NCBI GenBank assembly: GCA_014800815.1
Contig: JAAVFI010000002.1
Coordinates: forward strand, 51,083-115,082
Direction: 5' to 3'
DNA length: 64,000 nt
Source of the DNA: Bacteroidales bacterium
Lineage (GTDB): Bacteria; Bacteroidota; Bacteroidia; Bacteroidales; Muribaculaceae
The position numbers and the translations under genes are program-made. Position 1 is the first letter of the stretch, and every line of letters begins with the position of its first letter. Shown one piece after another: positions 1 through 7,745 of this stretch. The notes beneath the pieces were generated by a model. The model saw only the letters and a program-made list of their open reading frames with translations, did not search any database and was not told the DNA's origin.

Positions 1-531
1 ATGACCCTCACACCCGGACTTGACCTCGTGCTCGTAGACCGCAGCATCAAAGAGGCTCACGCCTTAGAGTACAAGTTTGTCAGGAGACCGTTGGCCATAG
101 CGTCGCAGCGAAGACCGAATGCCCTCAGAGGCACGAATTTTAACATTCTCTACGCACACGACCTCAACCGTAAGAAAGCACAGGAGTTGTTTCGGTATGC
201 GCATCCTGTCTTTCTCGACCTGCCGTGCTATATCATCATCTATCACAGTTGTGCGGGCACTCGCAACCCCGACTTCCCGCCCTGCGTAGAGCGTGATATC
301 TCTATCAGCGCATACCGCGCGTATCGCCGAAAGGCCATGGAAGACCTGCCTGCGAAGGCCGCTCCAAAGACCGCGTATTTCCTCATCCCCGTATCTTCAC
401 CTCAGAAGCCGCCACCAAAAGAAAGAAGACAGGGCCCTATCACGGAGACCCCTATCTTCTACACTTTAGCGGCAGCTGCCCCGCACCCGATGAGCCTCAC
501 GGCTCACACCCCGCAGCGAAGAGGAAATTGA
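1..531 (+). CDS. Unrecognised ORF, possibly open at the left edge
   Basis: This 176-residue frame begins at the first base, so the true start may lie outside the window. I recognise no family. The first two thirds (to about residue 120) have the C/G-rich third positions of the neighbouring genes and a mixed composition. The last third is rich in Pro, Lys, Arg and Ala and looks disordered. The opposite strand has no long ORF here, so this is not an obvious antisense shadow. No signal peptide or membrane helix is visible. The end of the frame runs through small palindromes (471-480 and 491-506), which is unusual for coding DNA, so the tail or the whole frame may be decayed. Confidence 0.35.
   Translation: MTLTPGLDLVLVDRSIKEAHALEYKFVRRPLAIASQRRPNALRGTNFNILYAHDLNRKKAQELFRYAHPVFLDLPCYIIIYHSCAGTRNPDFPPCVERDISISAYRAYRRKAMEDLPAKAAPKTAYFLIPVSSPQKPPPKERRQGPITETPIFYTLAAAAPHPMSLTAHTPQRRGN
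491..506. repeat. Small perfect hairpin
   Basis: TGAGCC and GGCTCA flank the loop TCAC. A ten-base palindrome, GGCAGCTGCC, sits at 471-480. Both lie at the end of the doubtful first ORF. There is no T-run, so this is not a standard terminator. Confidence 0.4.
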
Positions 532-585
532 CGTATTGTTTTCAAACGCAGCCATATTACTACACGCTTTTTGAAAAATAATTGC

Positions 586-593
586 TATCTTTG
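586..593 (+). promoter_or_regulatory. Bacteroidetes -7 element (TATCTTTG)
   Basis: TATCTTTG matches TAnnTTTG. No good -33 TTTG lies at the usual spacing. Transcription would start near base 600, which favours a translation start at 613 or 619 over upstream ATGs. Confidence 0.55.
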
Positions 594-612
594 TAGCATG
601 AAGCTCATAGAA

Positions 613-909
613 ATGAATATGGATAAAATCATCGCCCTGTGCAAGAAGTACAAGGTCGCGAAATTATGGGTATTCGGTTCCATTCTCACACCTCGTTTTA
701 ACGACGAGAGCGACGTGGATTTCTCCGTAGATTTCGATGCCGACACCATAAATCGCGAAGGTCTTGACTGGGCCGACATTTTCTTTGACTTCATGCATGA
801 GCTCGAAACGTTGATGCAGCGAAGAATTGATTTGGTGGATGAGACTGCTATAAGAAATCCTTATTTCCGCAAAGAATTAGACAATACAAAGCAATTAATA
901 TATGGATAA
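613..909 (+). CDS. MntA-like nucleotidyltransferase domain protein (minimal NTase)
   Basis: A small protein of about 98 residues with the minimal nucleotidyltransferase fold. The core motif FGS...DESDVDFSVDF gives the Gly-Ser and the first two catalytic Asp residues; RIDLVDE near the C-terminus supplies a third acidic position. In known pairs this family (MntA) is the antitoxin that AMPylates a HEPN-domain RNase toxin (HepT), and the two genes usually overlap or abut. Here the stop overlaps ATGGATAA, the start of a frame that ends after eight codons, so the partner is missing or destroyed. ATG codons at 571 and 598 are also in frame, but the -7 element at 586-593 makes 613 more likely. Confidence 0.75.
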   Translation: MNMDKIIALCKKYKVAKLWVFGSILTPRFNDESDVDFSVDFDADTINREGLDWADIFFDFMHELETLMQRRIDLVDETAIRNPYFRKELDNTKQLIYG

Positions 910-946
910 ATACATACAGACTGTATAAGAAATATATTAAGGTCGA
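905..946 (+). pseudogene. Probable start remnant of a HEPN (HepT-like) partner
   Basis: Immediately overlapping the nucleotidyltransferase stop, ATG GAT AAA TAC ATA CAG ACT GTA is followed by TAA. The position and overlap are those of a HepT-type partner gene, but only eight codons remain. Too little is left to prove homology; the call rests on gene order. Confidence 0.3.
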
Positions 947-955
947 TTGGCAACA

Positions 956-1270
956 ATGAAAAAAAATAATGGATTTGAGAATATTTTAGGGGCTATTGCC
1001 ATTTTTTATATTTTTAAATATTTGATCTCAGCGTTCTATGATGCTCGAGAATATTTAATAGATAAAATTAATAGTGATGCATATAGGAGGTTCTTAAGAT
1101 TGGACAAGGTTGCCGTATTACCTCTTGGTAGTTTTCTTAAAACCCTATATGTTGAGTTACTGGTCTGGATTTTGATATTTCTTGCAATGATTTTTTTAGG
1201 GATATTGACAGTATTAGTCTTGAGAACAATAGTAGGCTTGGTTGAGTTATGGTTTGAGTTGATAATATAG
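956..1270 (+). CDS. Small AT-rich membrane protein, unknown function
   Basis: About 104 residues. A hydrophobic segment near residues 10-28 precedes a charged middle region, and a long hydrophobic stretch fills about residues 63-100, so two or three membrane passes are likely. The base composition is clearly more AT-rich than the flanking genes, as in recently acquired DNA. It follows the orphan nucleotidyltransferase by 46 bases and may share its transcript. A TTG nine bases upstream (947) is in frame, but the ATG is preferred. No family recognised. Confidence 0.5.
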   Translation: MKKNNGFENILGAIAIFYIFKYLISAFYDAREYLIDKINSDAYRRFLRLDKVAVLPLGSFLKTLYVELLVWILIFLAMIFLGILTVLVLRTIVGLVELWFELII

Positions 1271-1370
1271 TCTTTGGGTTAAGAAACTATAAGTTAGCAA
1301 TCTATCTATAATTACTAATGAGTTTTTGCCTGCGTTATTGCAGGATAGACTATTCTATTAAAATATTCAC

Positions 1371-1404
1371 AAAGCCGAATCAGTCATCAAACCGATTCGG
1401 CTTT
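1371..1404. terminator. Bidirectional intrinsic terminator
   Basis: An 11-base perfect stem, AAAGCCGAATC with GATTCGGCTTT, lies between two convergent genes. A/T runs on both sides let it work in both directions. Confidence 0.8.
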
Positions 1405-1410
1405 GTAATT

Positions 1411-2037
1411 TCATCTGCCGAGTAGCAGTCGGCGTTCTTCGCCAACCGTAATTGGAGAAGAGTGGCCGGAGAATAGGAGAGTGTCGGGCGGTAGCGTCAG
1501 AATCTTATTGATTATTGACGATTCGAGCGCTGCAGGGTTGCCACCGGGAAAGTTCGTTAGACCGGGTCCGTGTTCGTATAGAGTGTCACCCACAAAGGCG
1601 AGACTTTCTTCCGGCGAGTAATATGTTACAGACCCCGGAGTATGCCCGGGAGTGTGTATCACTTTCAGATAAAACCCGGAGTTAGCTTTAAGGCGGATAA
1701 TTTCGCCGTCCTCAAGCTCCTCGTAGTGCCTTACCGTGATTGCTCCTGAATTGGCACTGAGATTGAGATACGGGTCGGTGAGATAGCGTGCATCCGACGG
1801 GTATATATAGATAGGAGCGGCGAGTCTCTCGCGAAGAATTTCAGCGGCCCCCATATGGTCGAAATGTCCGTGCGTTAGCAATATCTTCTCTATGTGCCAG
1901 CCATTGCGCACTATGGTGTCATAGATTACTCCGGGCTGAGCACCGGGGTCGATGAGGAATCCTGATTTCGATATGGGGTCGATATAGAGATAGCAATTCT
2001 CGGCAAAAACCCCGTAGACGGTTAGTTCTTTTACCAT
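1411..2037 (-). CDS. MBL-fold metallo-hydrolase (glyoxalase II-like)
   Basis: A 208-residue cytoplasmic metallo-beta-lactamase-fold hydrolase. The zinc motif THGHFDH is at residues 55-61. Further ligands are in TPGHTPGS (about 131), GDTLYE (about 150) and FSGH (about 192). This order matches the hydroxyacylglutathione hydrolase-like group, although these bacteria usually lack glutathione, so the substrate is probably another thioester and cannot be named. It lies 18 bases downstream of the DsbA-like gene on the same strand and is probably co-transcribed, suggesting a role in thiol or thioester metabolism. Confidence 0.85.
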   Translation of the reverse strand: MVKELTVYGVFAENCYLYIDPISKSGFLIDPGAQPGVIYDTIVRNGWHIEKILLTHGHFDHMGAAEILRERLAAPIYIYPSDARYLTDPYLNLSANSGAITVRHYEELEDGEIIRLKANSGFYLKVIHTPGHTPGSVTYYSPEESLAFVGDTLYEHGPGLTNFPGGNPAALESSIINKILTLPPDTLLFSGHSSPITVGEERRLLLGR

Positions 2038-2055
2038 AACAAATCTCCTTTCGGC

Positions 2056-2772
2056 TTACAGCAACTCACATCCGTCGGGTCCGCATCTGTGCGGGCGTTC
2101 GGCTGGTTTGGTGTCATTTGAAGCATCGTTCTTTCTCAATTCGCGCTCCAATGCTGCTTTAAATCCTTCAAGCGACATCGCGCCGGGTATTGCAAACGAA
2201 CCGTTGATGAGCATGTAGGGTACACCATGTATACCGCGCATACCGGCTTCGCGTTCGTCAAAGCGAACCTCATCGGCATACCGCTCGGAGTCAAGTACTT
2301 CCTTCACTTCTTTTTCGTCCATACCGGCGGCTACGGCTACAGCGGTAAGCACCTTATGGTCGGCAAGGACAAGATTCTGAGTGAAGTATGCGGCAAAGAG
2401 AGCTTCGTTCAGGCGACCGACGGTGGCGCGGTCATACTTCTTCTCGGCGAACTTCATCAGGCGATGAGCGTCGCGAGTATTGGAATATTGAGTGGTAGAG
2501 TAGCGGAAGTCGATACCGACTTCACGACCCAACTCCGAGATCTGTTCAATCTGCTTTTCGGCCTGAGGTACCGAGAGTCGGTATTTCATAGCGAAACGCT
2601 CGGGTGTCGTCGTTGTCACCTCTTTGGGAGCGCTTGGATCGAGTTCGAAAGCTCGGAAATCAATCTGTACGGAATCTCCGATACCGAGTTCTTCAATAGC
2701 TTGTTGGAGACGGGTCTCGCCTATGTAGCAATAGGGGCAGGCAAAGTCGCTCCAGATAGTAATAGTCATCAT
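2056..2772 (-). CDS. DsbA-family thioredoxin-fold oxidoreductase (FrnE-like)
   Basis: A 238-residue protein with the redox motif CPYC at residues 12-15 directly after the first beta strand, and the conserved GVPYMLINGSFAIPGA segment near the C-terminus that carries the cis-Pro. There is no signal peptide, so like other FrnE-type DsbA proteins it acts in the cytoplasm. The extreme C-terminus adds a short tail with two more Cys (CGPDGC), a possible metal or extra redox site. It precedes the MBL hydrolase in a probable two-gene operon. ATG codons at 2772 and 2769 are adjacent and either could be used. Confidence 0.85.
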   Translation of the reverse strand: MMTITIWSDFACPYCYIGETRLQQAIEELGIGDSVQIDFRAFELDPSAPKEVTTTTPERFAMKYRLSVPQAEKQIEQISELGREVGIDFRYSTTQYSNTRDAHRLMKFAEKKYDRATVGRLNEALFAAYFTQNLVLADHKVLTAVAVAAGMDEKEVKEVLDSERYADEVRFDEREAGMRGIHGVPYMLINGSFAIPGAMSLEGFKAALERELRKNDASNDTKPAERPHRCGPDGCELL

Positions 2773-2838
2773 AGGTATTATTCCTTTCTTAGATAGTTTT
2801 GCAATAGTATTTTCATAACGTAGAAGAGCTGCCGATAG

Positions 2839-2868
2839 TTGACCTTTGATGTTTTTTTACTAATTTTG
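2839..2868 (+). promoter_or_regulatory. Bacteroidetes promoter for the DUF4421 gene
   Basis: TTG (2839-2841), 19 bases, TAATTTTG (2861-2868). The ATG follows 18 bases later. Confidence 0.65.
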
Positions 2869-2885
2869 CAGTCCGAAATCAGTTT

Positions 2886-3938
2886 ATGAAAAAAATAGGT
2901 ACTGTCTTGCTGTTGCTAATAGTTGCCGTCATGGGTTGCCCTAAGGCGGAGGCTTTCTCGTTTGCGCTCGATTCGATAGCGGAAATGGGTAAGTTTCCCC
3001 GCTTTATAGTAAATACTTACCGCTGGGGCGACAAATTTTTCAACGGATACGATACCACCTACGTGCAGGGAACTTCATATAAGTTCAATGCCAAACTGAC
3101 TACCGACAGCTGGATGGACGGCTACAGCTTCCGTCTCCCCAACAAGAAGCGTATATTTATGGATTCCGACCCTTCGACTTCTGCAGGTGTGTATCTTACA
3201 TATCTTGCCGTGTCGGTAGGTTACGATATAAATATCAGCAAATTGCTCACGGGTGTAGACCGCTCGCGTCAACGTTTGCGCTTCGGCTTCAACTGCATGC
3301 TCTTCGGCGCTGAGGTTTACTACTCAAAGAATGATGTTGGAGCTACTATCAAGCGCTTCGGCGACTATGGCGACCCCGGACATCTCGATATTCCATTCAA
3401 CGGCATCAATAACTCTACCTGGGGTCTCGACGCATACTATTTCTTCTCCCATAAGAAATATTCCGAGGCTGCCTCGTTCAATTTCAGCCGTCTCCAGAAG
3501 AAGAGCCACGGCTCATTCTACGCAGGATTTTCACTCTACACACAGCAACTCGACTTTGACTTTTCGATACTGCCCGAAGAACTGAAACTTCAGCTTCCCG
3601 CCAATTGGGAAGACTTCCATTACCGTGTAAATACCAAAAACTATGCACTTCGCGCAGGCTACGGATACAACTGGGTCTTCGCCCCGAAGTGGGTGCTCGG
3701 AGTAAGCGAATCTCCTATTATCGGAGTTCGAAAAGGTTCTGTAATCTCCTTAGAAGATAAAATCTCATTCTCGCTGTACAACCGCTTTAAGCTCTCCGTG
3801 GTGTGGAATCACGGCCGCTGGTTCTTCGGAGCGGTAGGCAAATTGGATGCGGCATTAGTGAATGATAAGGAGACAACTTTCGCCGGTGGTGTGTTGAGCG
3901 GAGAGGCCGTATTTGGCTACCGCTTCAATTTGTGGTGA
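2886..3938 (+). CDS. DUF4421-family outer-membrane protein
   Basis: A 350-residue protein with a signal peptide (about 1-23), then alternating amphipathic strands rich in Tyr, Phe and Gly, and a C-terminal aromatic residue (FNLW). This is the pattern of an outer-membrane beta barrel. The sequence pattern, including FIVNTYRWGDKFFNGYDTTY near the N-terminus, fits DUF4421, a Bacteroidetes family of unknown function. It has its own promoter and is followed by the ompA-like gene after 139 bases. Confidence 0.75.
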   Translation: MKKIGTVLLLLIVAVMGCPKAEAFSFALDSIAEMGKFPRFIVNTYRWGDKFFNGYDTTYVQGTSYKFNAKLTTDSWMDGYSFRLPNKKRIFMDSDPSTSAGVYLTYLAVSVGYDINISKLLTGVDRSRQRLRFGFNCMLFGAEVYYSKNDVGATIKRFGDYGDPGHLDIPFNGINNSTWGLDAYYFFSHKKYSEAASFNFSRLQKKSHGSFYAGFSLYTQQLDFDFSILPEELKLQLPANWEDFHYRVNTKNYALRAGYGYNWVFAPKWVLGVSESPIIGVRKGSVISLEDKISFSLYNRFKLSVVWNHGRWFFGAVGKLDAALVNDKETTFAGGVLSGEAVFGYRFNLW

Positions 3939-4077
3939 TTTCTTTAACGGAATGCTGAACAAAGTTTAAAACTGCCGTGTTTTAATTTCGAACCTCGGCA
4001 AAAGAGCCACGGCTCGCAAATAAAAAACTGTTTAGCATCAACAAAAAGTCAAACACAAAATTCACACCAATTCAAGT
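3939..4077 (+). other. Leader between the DUF4421 gene and the OmpA-like gene
   Basis: A 139-base spacer holding a -7-like TAATTTCG at 3983-3990 (one mismatch to TAnnTTTG) and a tight hairpin GAGCC-AC-GGCTC at 4004-4015. The same 14-mer, AAGAGCCACGGCTC, also occurs inside the upstream gene at 3501-3514. A structured leader on an abundant outer-membrane protein mRNA is plausible. Confidence 0.4.
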
Positions 4078-5283
4078 ATGAAAGCTAAATCCTTATTCAC
4101 CACAGCTGCTTGCGTGGCTCTCGCAGTCCCCGCTTTCCAGGTATCAGCACAAGACGTTACCGTAGAAGAAACTGAGGTAATTGCCGCAGTGTCAGAAGTC
4201 CCCTGCAAGACTCACTACTATACCGACAAATCCGACAATTGGTTCCTGCAGCTTGGTGCAGGTGTCGCTGTTCCTTTCGTCAACGGTATTAATGCCGAGG
4301 GTAAACGTGAACATCACTTTACCGCCAACTACAACCTTGGCTTCGGTAAATGGTTCTCTCCGTACTTAGGTTGGCGTCTATCGTTCAATGGCGGAGCCCT
4401 TCACTTTGAAGACCAAGGCATGAGCCGATTCAAATATGTAAATGCAAACGCCGACCTTATGTGGGATATGTTCAACTCCATGGGTGGCGTCAACAGCAAA
4501 CGAGTATTCTCTATCATTCCCTTTGTAGGTATCGGTGGTATGTACGGCTGGGATTACACTCCCGACGCAGAAATTATCGACGCTGACGGAAATCCCAAGC
4601 GAAGCACTTGGTTGCTCCCCGTTTCGGCCGGTCTCCAGCTCCGATTCCGCCTCTGCAAATACGTCGACTTCTTCGCTGAAGGCCGTGCAGGATTCTATGG
4701 CGACAACTTCGAAGGCATCGCAGGCGGTCGTCCCGTCGACATCAACGTTACTGTCAACGGTGGTTTCACTATCAACTTCGGTGGCCGCGACTATAAGGCT
4801 TACAACCCCTGTGACTACCTCGGATACATCAGCAACCTCAACAATCAGGTCAACGATCTCCGTGGTGCCCTTGCCACTACAGCCGCTGCTCTCGCTGCTG
4901 CAGAAGCTCAGCTTCCCTGCCCCGAAGTGACCGAGACGACAATTGTGGAAACTCCCGCTCCTCTCATGGCAACCGTTCGATTCGCCCTCAACTCTTCCAA
5001 GATCACAGATATCGAAATGGTTAACGTTTACAACGTAGCTCAGTGGATGAAGGAAAATCCCGACCAGAGCGTAGCAATCATCGGTTACGCCGACAAGGAT
5101 ACCGGTACTTCGAGCTATAACATGGGCCTCTCTCAGCGCCGTGCTCAGGCAGTCAGCGATGCTCTCGTAAACAAATACGGCATCAACCCCGACCGTCTCT
5201 CTATTTCCGCTAAGGGCTCCGACAGCCAGCCCTATCAGGTAAACAACTGGAACCGCATCGTAATATTCAATGTAGCTGAATAA
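4078..5283 (+). CDS. OmpA-family outer-membrane protein
   Basis: 401 residues. A signal peptide (about 1-24, ending VSAQ) precedes an eight-strand-type beta barrel (about 45-240), a short Ala-rich helical linker (NNQVNDLRGALATTAAALAA) and a C-terminal OmpA domain (about 296-401). The peptidoglycan-binding signature is present: GYADKDTG supplies the Asp and NMGLSQRRAQAV the Arg. The protein would anchor the outer membrane to the cell wall and is probably among the most abundant surface proteins. It is monocistronic and ends at a strong terminator. Confidence 0.9.
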   Translation: MKAKSLFTTAACVALAVPAFQVSAQDVTVEETEVIAAVSEVPCKTHYYTDKSDNWFLQLGAGVAVPFVNGINAEGKREHHFTANYNLGFGKWFSPYLGWRLSFNGGALHFEDQGMSRFKYVNANADLMWDMFNSMGGVNSKRVFSIIPFVGIGGMYGWDYTPDAEIIDADGNPKRSTWLLPVSAGLQLRFRLCKYVDFFAEGRAGFYGDNFEGIAGGRPVDINVTVNGGFTINFGGRDYKAYNPCDYLGYISNLNNQVNDLRGALATTAAALAAAEAQLPCPEVTETTIVETPAPLMATVRFALNSSKITDIEMVNVYNVAQWMKENPDQSVAIIGYADKDTGTSSYNMGLSQRRAQAVSDALVNKYGINPDRLSISAKGSDSQPYQVNNWNRIVIFNVAE

Positions 5284-5303
5284 GGATTTAGCTAAATATA
5301 CAC

Positions 5304-5341
5304 AAAATAACCGGGACTGCTTGGCCAGCCCCGGTTATTTT
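5304..5341. terminator. Bidirectional intrinsic terminator
   Basis: A 12-base perfect stem, AAAATAACCGGG with CCCGGTTATTTT, between the convergent ompA-like and TonB-receptor genes. Confidence 0.85.
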
Positions 5342-5364
5342 GTGTGTTGAGTATGTGTCTTGAA

Positions 5365-7665
5365 TTATATGCTCAGGCTCACTGACGCAGTGATGCTGCG
5401 CGGCAACGCCGGACCGTAGATGTAACCCGAGTCGCGCATCGGTCCCATATCGAAATCGCTCTGGTAGGCGTTGAAGATATTGATGACTCCTGCCGAGAAG
5501 TCGGCTGTTACACGATTGTAGAATTTCATCGTGTAGGTGAATTTGATGCTTGCATCAAAGAATTTACGGGTGAGGTTGGCCACGTCGACCGGCGTGCCTG
5601 AGCCTTCCAGATGCTGCACGAGCATTCGGCCTGTATAGGTTCCCGATACAGATGCTTTAAGTCCGGGCAGGATACGTGCGTTGCCTGTCAGGTAGCCGTA
5701 GGTATTCGGTGTTCGGAACATCTTGCGAGTAGCGGGTACTTCGGGATTGTCGCTCCACTGTTCGGGTTCTTTATAGTGTGACTGCTGTAGTGTGACTCCA
5801 GCCTGGATGTCGTAGTCGGCGCTGAAGTAAACCTTGCCTTCGATATTCAACCCGAGTACTCGTGCGCCCGAACCGTTATAGCGCTCGAGTACGGCATTGC
5901 CGGCTGCGTCGGGTTCGTTGAGCTGTCGCAGAGTGAATACGTCGCGCAGGTCGGTGAAGAAGCCTTCGACGAGAAGATTGGTCTGCACGTTGCCGAAACG
6001 GTGGTAGAGGTCGGCGGAGGCACTCACGCTCTGCGAACTTTCCTGCTTAAGGTTGGGAGCCAGCACGGTCACCACGCGCTCGCCACCCACGATTGCCACG
6101 TGGAAGTCCTCGTCATAGGCCTGGGGCGAACGGAAGCCCGTGGAGTAGGATACACGGAAATTCATACGGTCAGAAGGATTGAAACGCACGTTTACGCGAG
6201 GCGATACTATCGGATTGTGAATCATCGAGTGCTTGTCTACGCGGGCACCGATAAGAAAGCCCCAGCGCTTGTCGCGCCATTCGTTCTGTGCATAGGCGCT
6301 GTAGACGTTCACATTCTGCAGCAGATTGTGGTTGTAGCCGAGGGTTACGTCGTGCAGACGGTTGTAGCTGTATTCCACGCCGGCAACCAATTCTGATGGC
6401 ATGAACCATAGGCGGTCAAAGGGGTGTGTCCACTGGCTTCCGGCAGTAACCACGGCATCGGAAGTGCGGCCATAGGCATTGGTGTCGTACTCTGAGCCGT
6501 AGTAGCTCTTGCGGTGTGTTACCTGCGTGGCGGCAAATACGGATACATGATCGCGGTGGTCGCGCAGCCAGAGGTCGAGAGTAAGTTCGCCTGCATGGAT
6601 GTTGTGGTCGGTCTGCTCGGCCACTTGTGCCTGGTGCGGCTCGAGTTTGAGATTGTCGCCGCCGCGGCGGTATTCGTGAGTGGTGTGGTATTCTCCCGTG
6701 ATTCGGGATATATCAGACGGACGCACGAATGCTCTCGTGCCTATAGTCTGAGTGCTGAGCTGAGGTATCTCGGTAAATCCGTCGCCGTCGTGGTCGTAGC
6801 CGTCGCGGTTGCGACTCTGCCCGTAGATAAACATGCCTGCACGCGAGTTGTCGGTAACTACCGACGCATTTACCGTAGTGTTGTTGTCGAAAGAACCTGA
6901 CGGACCTATCGAAGTGAGCGAGTGAGATACTTTGGCCGAGTTGACCATAGGATCTTTGGTGATGATATTGATAGTGCCGCCTACTGCCGACGACCCGAAT
7001 AAAGCCGAGCCACCGCCGCGCATCACTTCGACGCGCTCTATCATGTTTGCAGGAATCTGCTCGAGTCCGTAAACTCCTGTAAGGGCGGAGAATACAGGGC
7101 GGGAGTTCATCAATATCTGAGAGTAATGTCCGTCGAGGCCGTTGATTCGCACTTGGGTGAAACCGCAGTTCTGACAGTCGTTTTCCACGCGAACACCCGG
7201 TTGGAATGCAAGGCCGTCGGCGAGCGAGCAAGCGCTCACCTGCGAGAAGATAGCGCTCGGAATTACGTTTACGAGCGACGAGCTTTCGCGGCGTTTGGTT
7301 TCACTTTTTGATGATGTCACCACGAGCTGGTCGAGCATGAAAGCATCGGGGTTGAGCTCGAAATTTAGCTCCACGCTCTGACCTGCGTTAACCACAACGG
7401 TACGTGTCTGAGCCTTAAAACCTGTATAGGTAGCCTCTACGGTGTATGTTCCGGGAGCGAGGTCGCGGAATACGAAGTGTCCCGAGGCATCGGTCATCGT
7501 CGCCAAACGGGTGTCTTTGATAGCTACGAGGCAGTAGGGCATGTGTTCGCCCGTTTCACCGTCGAGCACGTGGCCGCCGATATTAGCATCGGTTGATGCG
7601 GCTAAGGTATTGAAAGATAATAGGATTGAGGTGAGAAGAATACTTAGAAATGTGATTGGTCTCAT
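5365..7665 (-). CDS. TonB-dependent outer-membrane receptor
   Basis: 766 residues. A signal peptide (about 1-22) is followed by a carboxypeptidase-regulatory-like beta domain (about 28-110, GHVLDGETGEHMPYCLVAIK), a plug domain (about 115-235, with RVEVMRGGGSALFGSSAVGG) and a 22-strand barrel to the C-terminus. It imports a ligand with energy from TonB. The CQNCGFTQVRINGLDG segment in the plug resembles the ferrienterochelin/colicin-type group and differs from SusC, and no SusD partner is present, so an iron complex, haem or cobalamin is more likely than a glycan. The substrate is not resolved by sequence. It lies 80 bases downstream of the TPR gene. Confidence 0.85.
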   Translation of the reverse strand: MRPITFLSILLTSILLSFNTLAASTDANIGGHVLDGETGEHMPYCLVAIKDTRLATMTDASGHFVFRDLAPGTYTVEATYTGFKAQTRTVVVNAGQSVELNFELNPDAFMLDQLVVTSSKSETKRRESSSLVNVIPSAIFSQVSACSLADGLAFQPGVRVENDCQNCGFTQVRINGLDGHYSQILMNSRPVFSALTGVYGLEQIPANMIERVEVMRGGGSALFGSSAVGGTINIITKDPMVNSAKVSHSLTSIGPSGSFDNNTTVNASVVTDNSRAGMFIYGQSRNRDGYDHDGDGFTEIPQLSTQTIGTRAFVRPSDISRITGEYHTTHEYRRGGDNLKLEPHQAQVAEQTDHNIHAGELTLDLWLRDHRDHVSVFAATQVTHRKSYYGSEYDTNAYGRTSDAVVTAGSQWTHPFDRLWFMPSELVAGVEYSYNRLHDVTLGYNHNLLQNVNVYSAYAQNEWRDKRWGFLIGARVDKHSMIHNPIVSPRVNVRFNPSDRMNFRVSYSTGFRSPQAYDEDFHVAIVGGERVVTVLAPNLKQESSQSVSASADLYHRFGNVQTNLLVEGFFTDLRDVFTLRQLNEPDAAGNAVLERYNGSGARVLGLNIEGKVYFSADYDIQAGVTLQQSHYKEPEQWSDNPEVPATRKMFRTPNTYGYLTGNARILPGLKASVSGTYTGRMLVQHLEGSGTPVDVANLTRKFFDASIKFTYTMKFYNRVTADFSAGVINIFNAYQSDFDMGPMRDSGYIYGPALPRSITASVSLSI

Positions 7666-7745
7666 GTATATGAATAATTAAGGTGCAAAGTTCTGAATTA
7701 TTCATAACTCCTGCAATACCCTTTGGTGCTGATTTTTTTACAATT

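Noticed and set aside
5365..7665. SusC-type glycan receptor
   Set aside because: The receptor is shorter than SusC, its plug matches the iron/cobalamin-type receptors and no SusD gene is adjacent.
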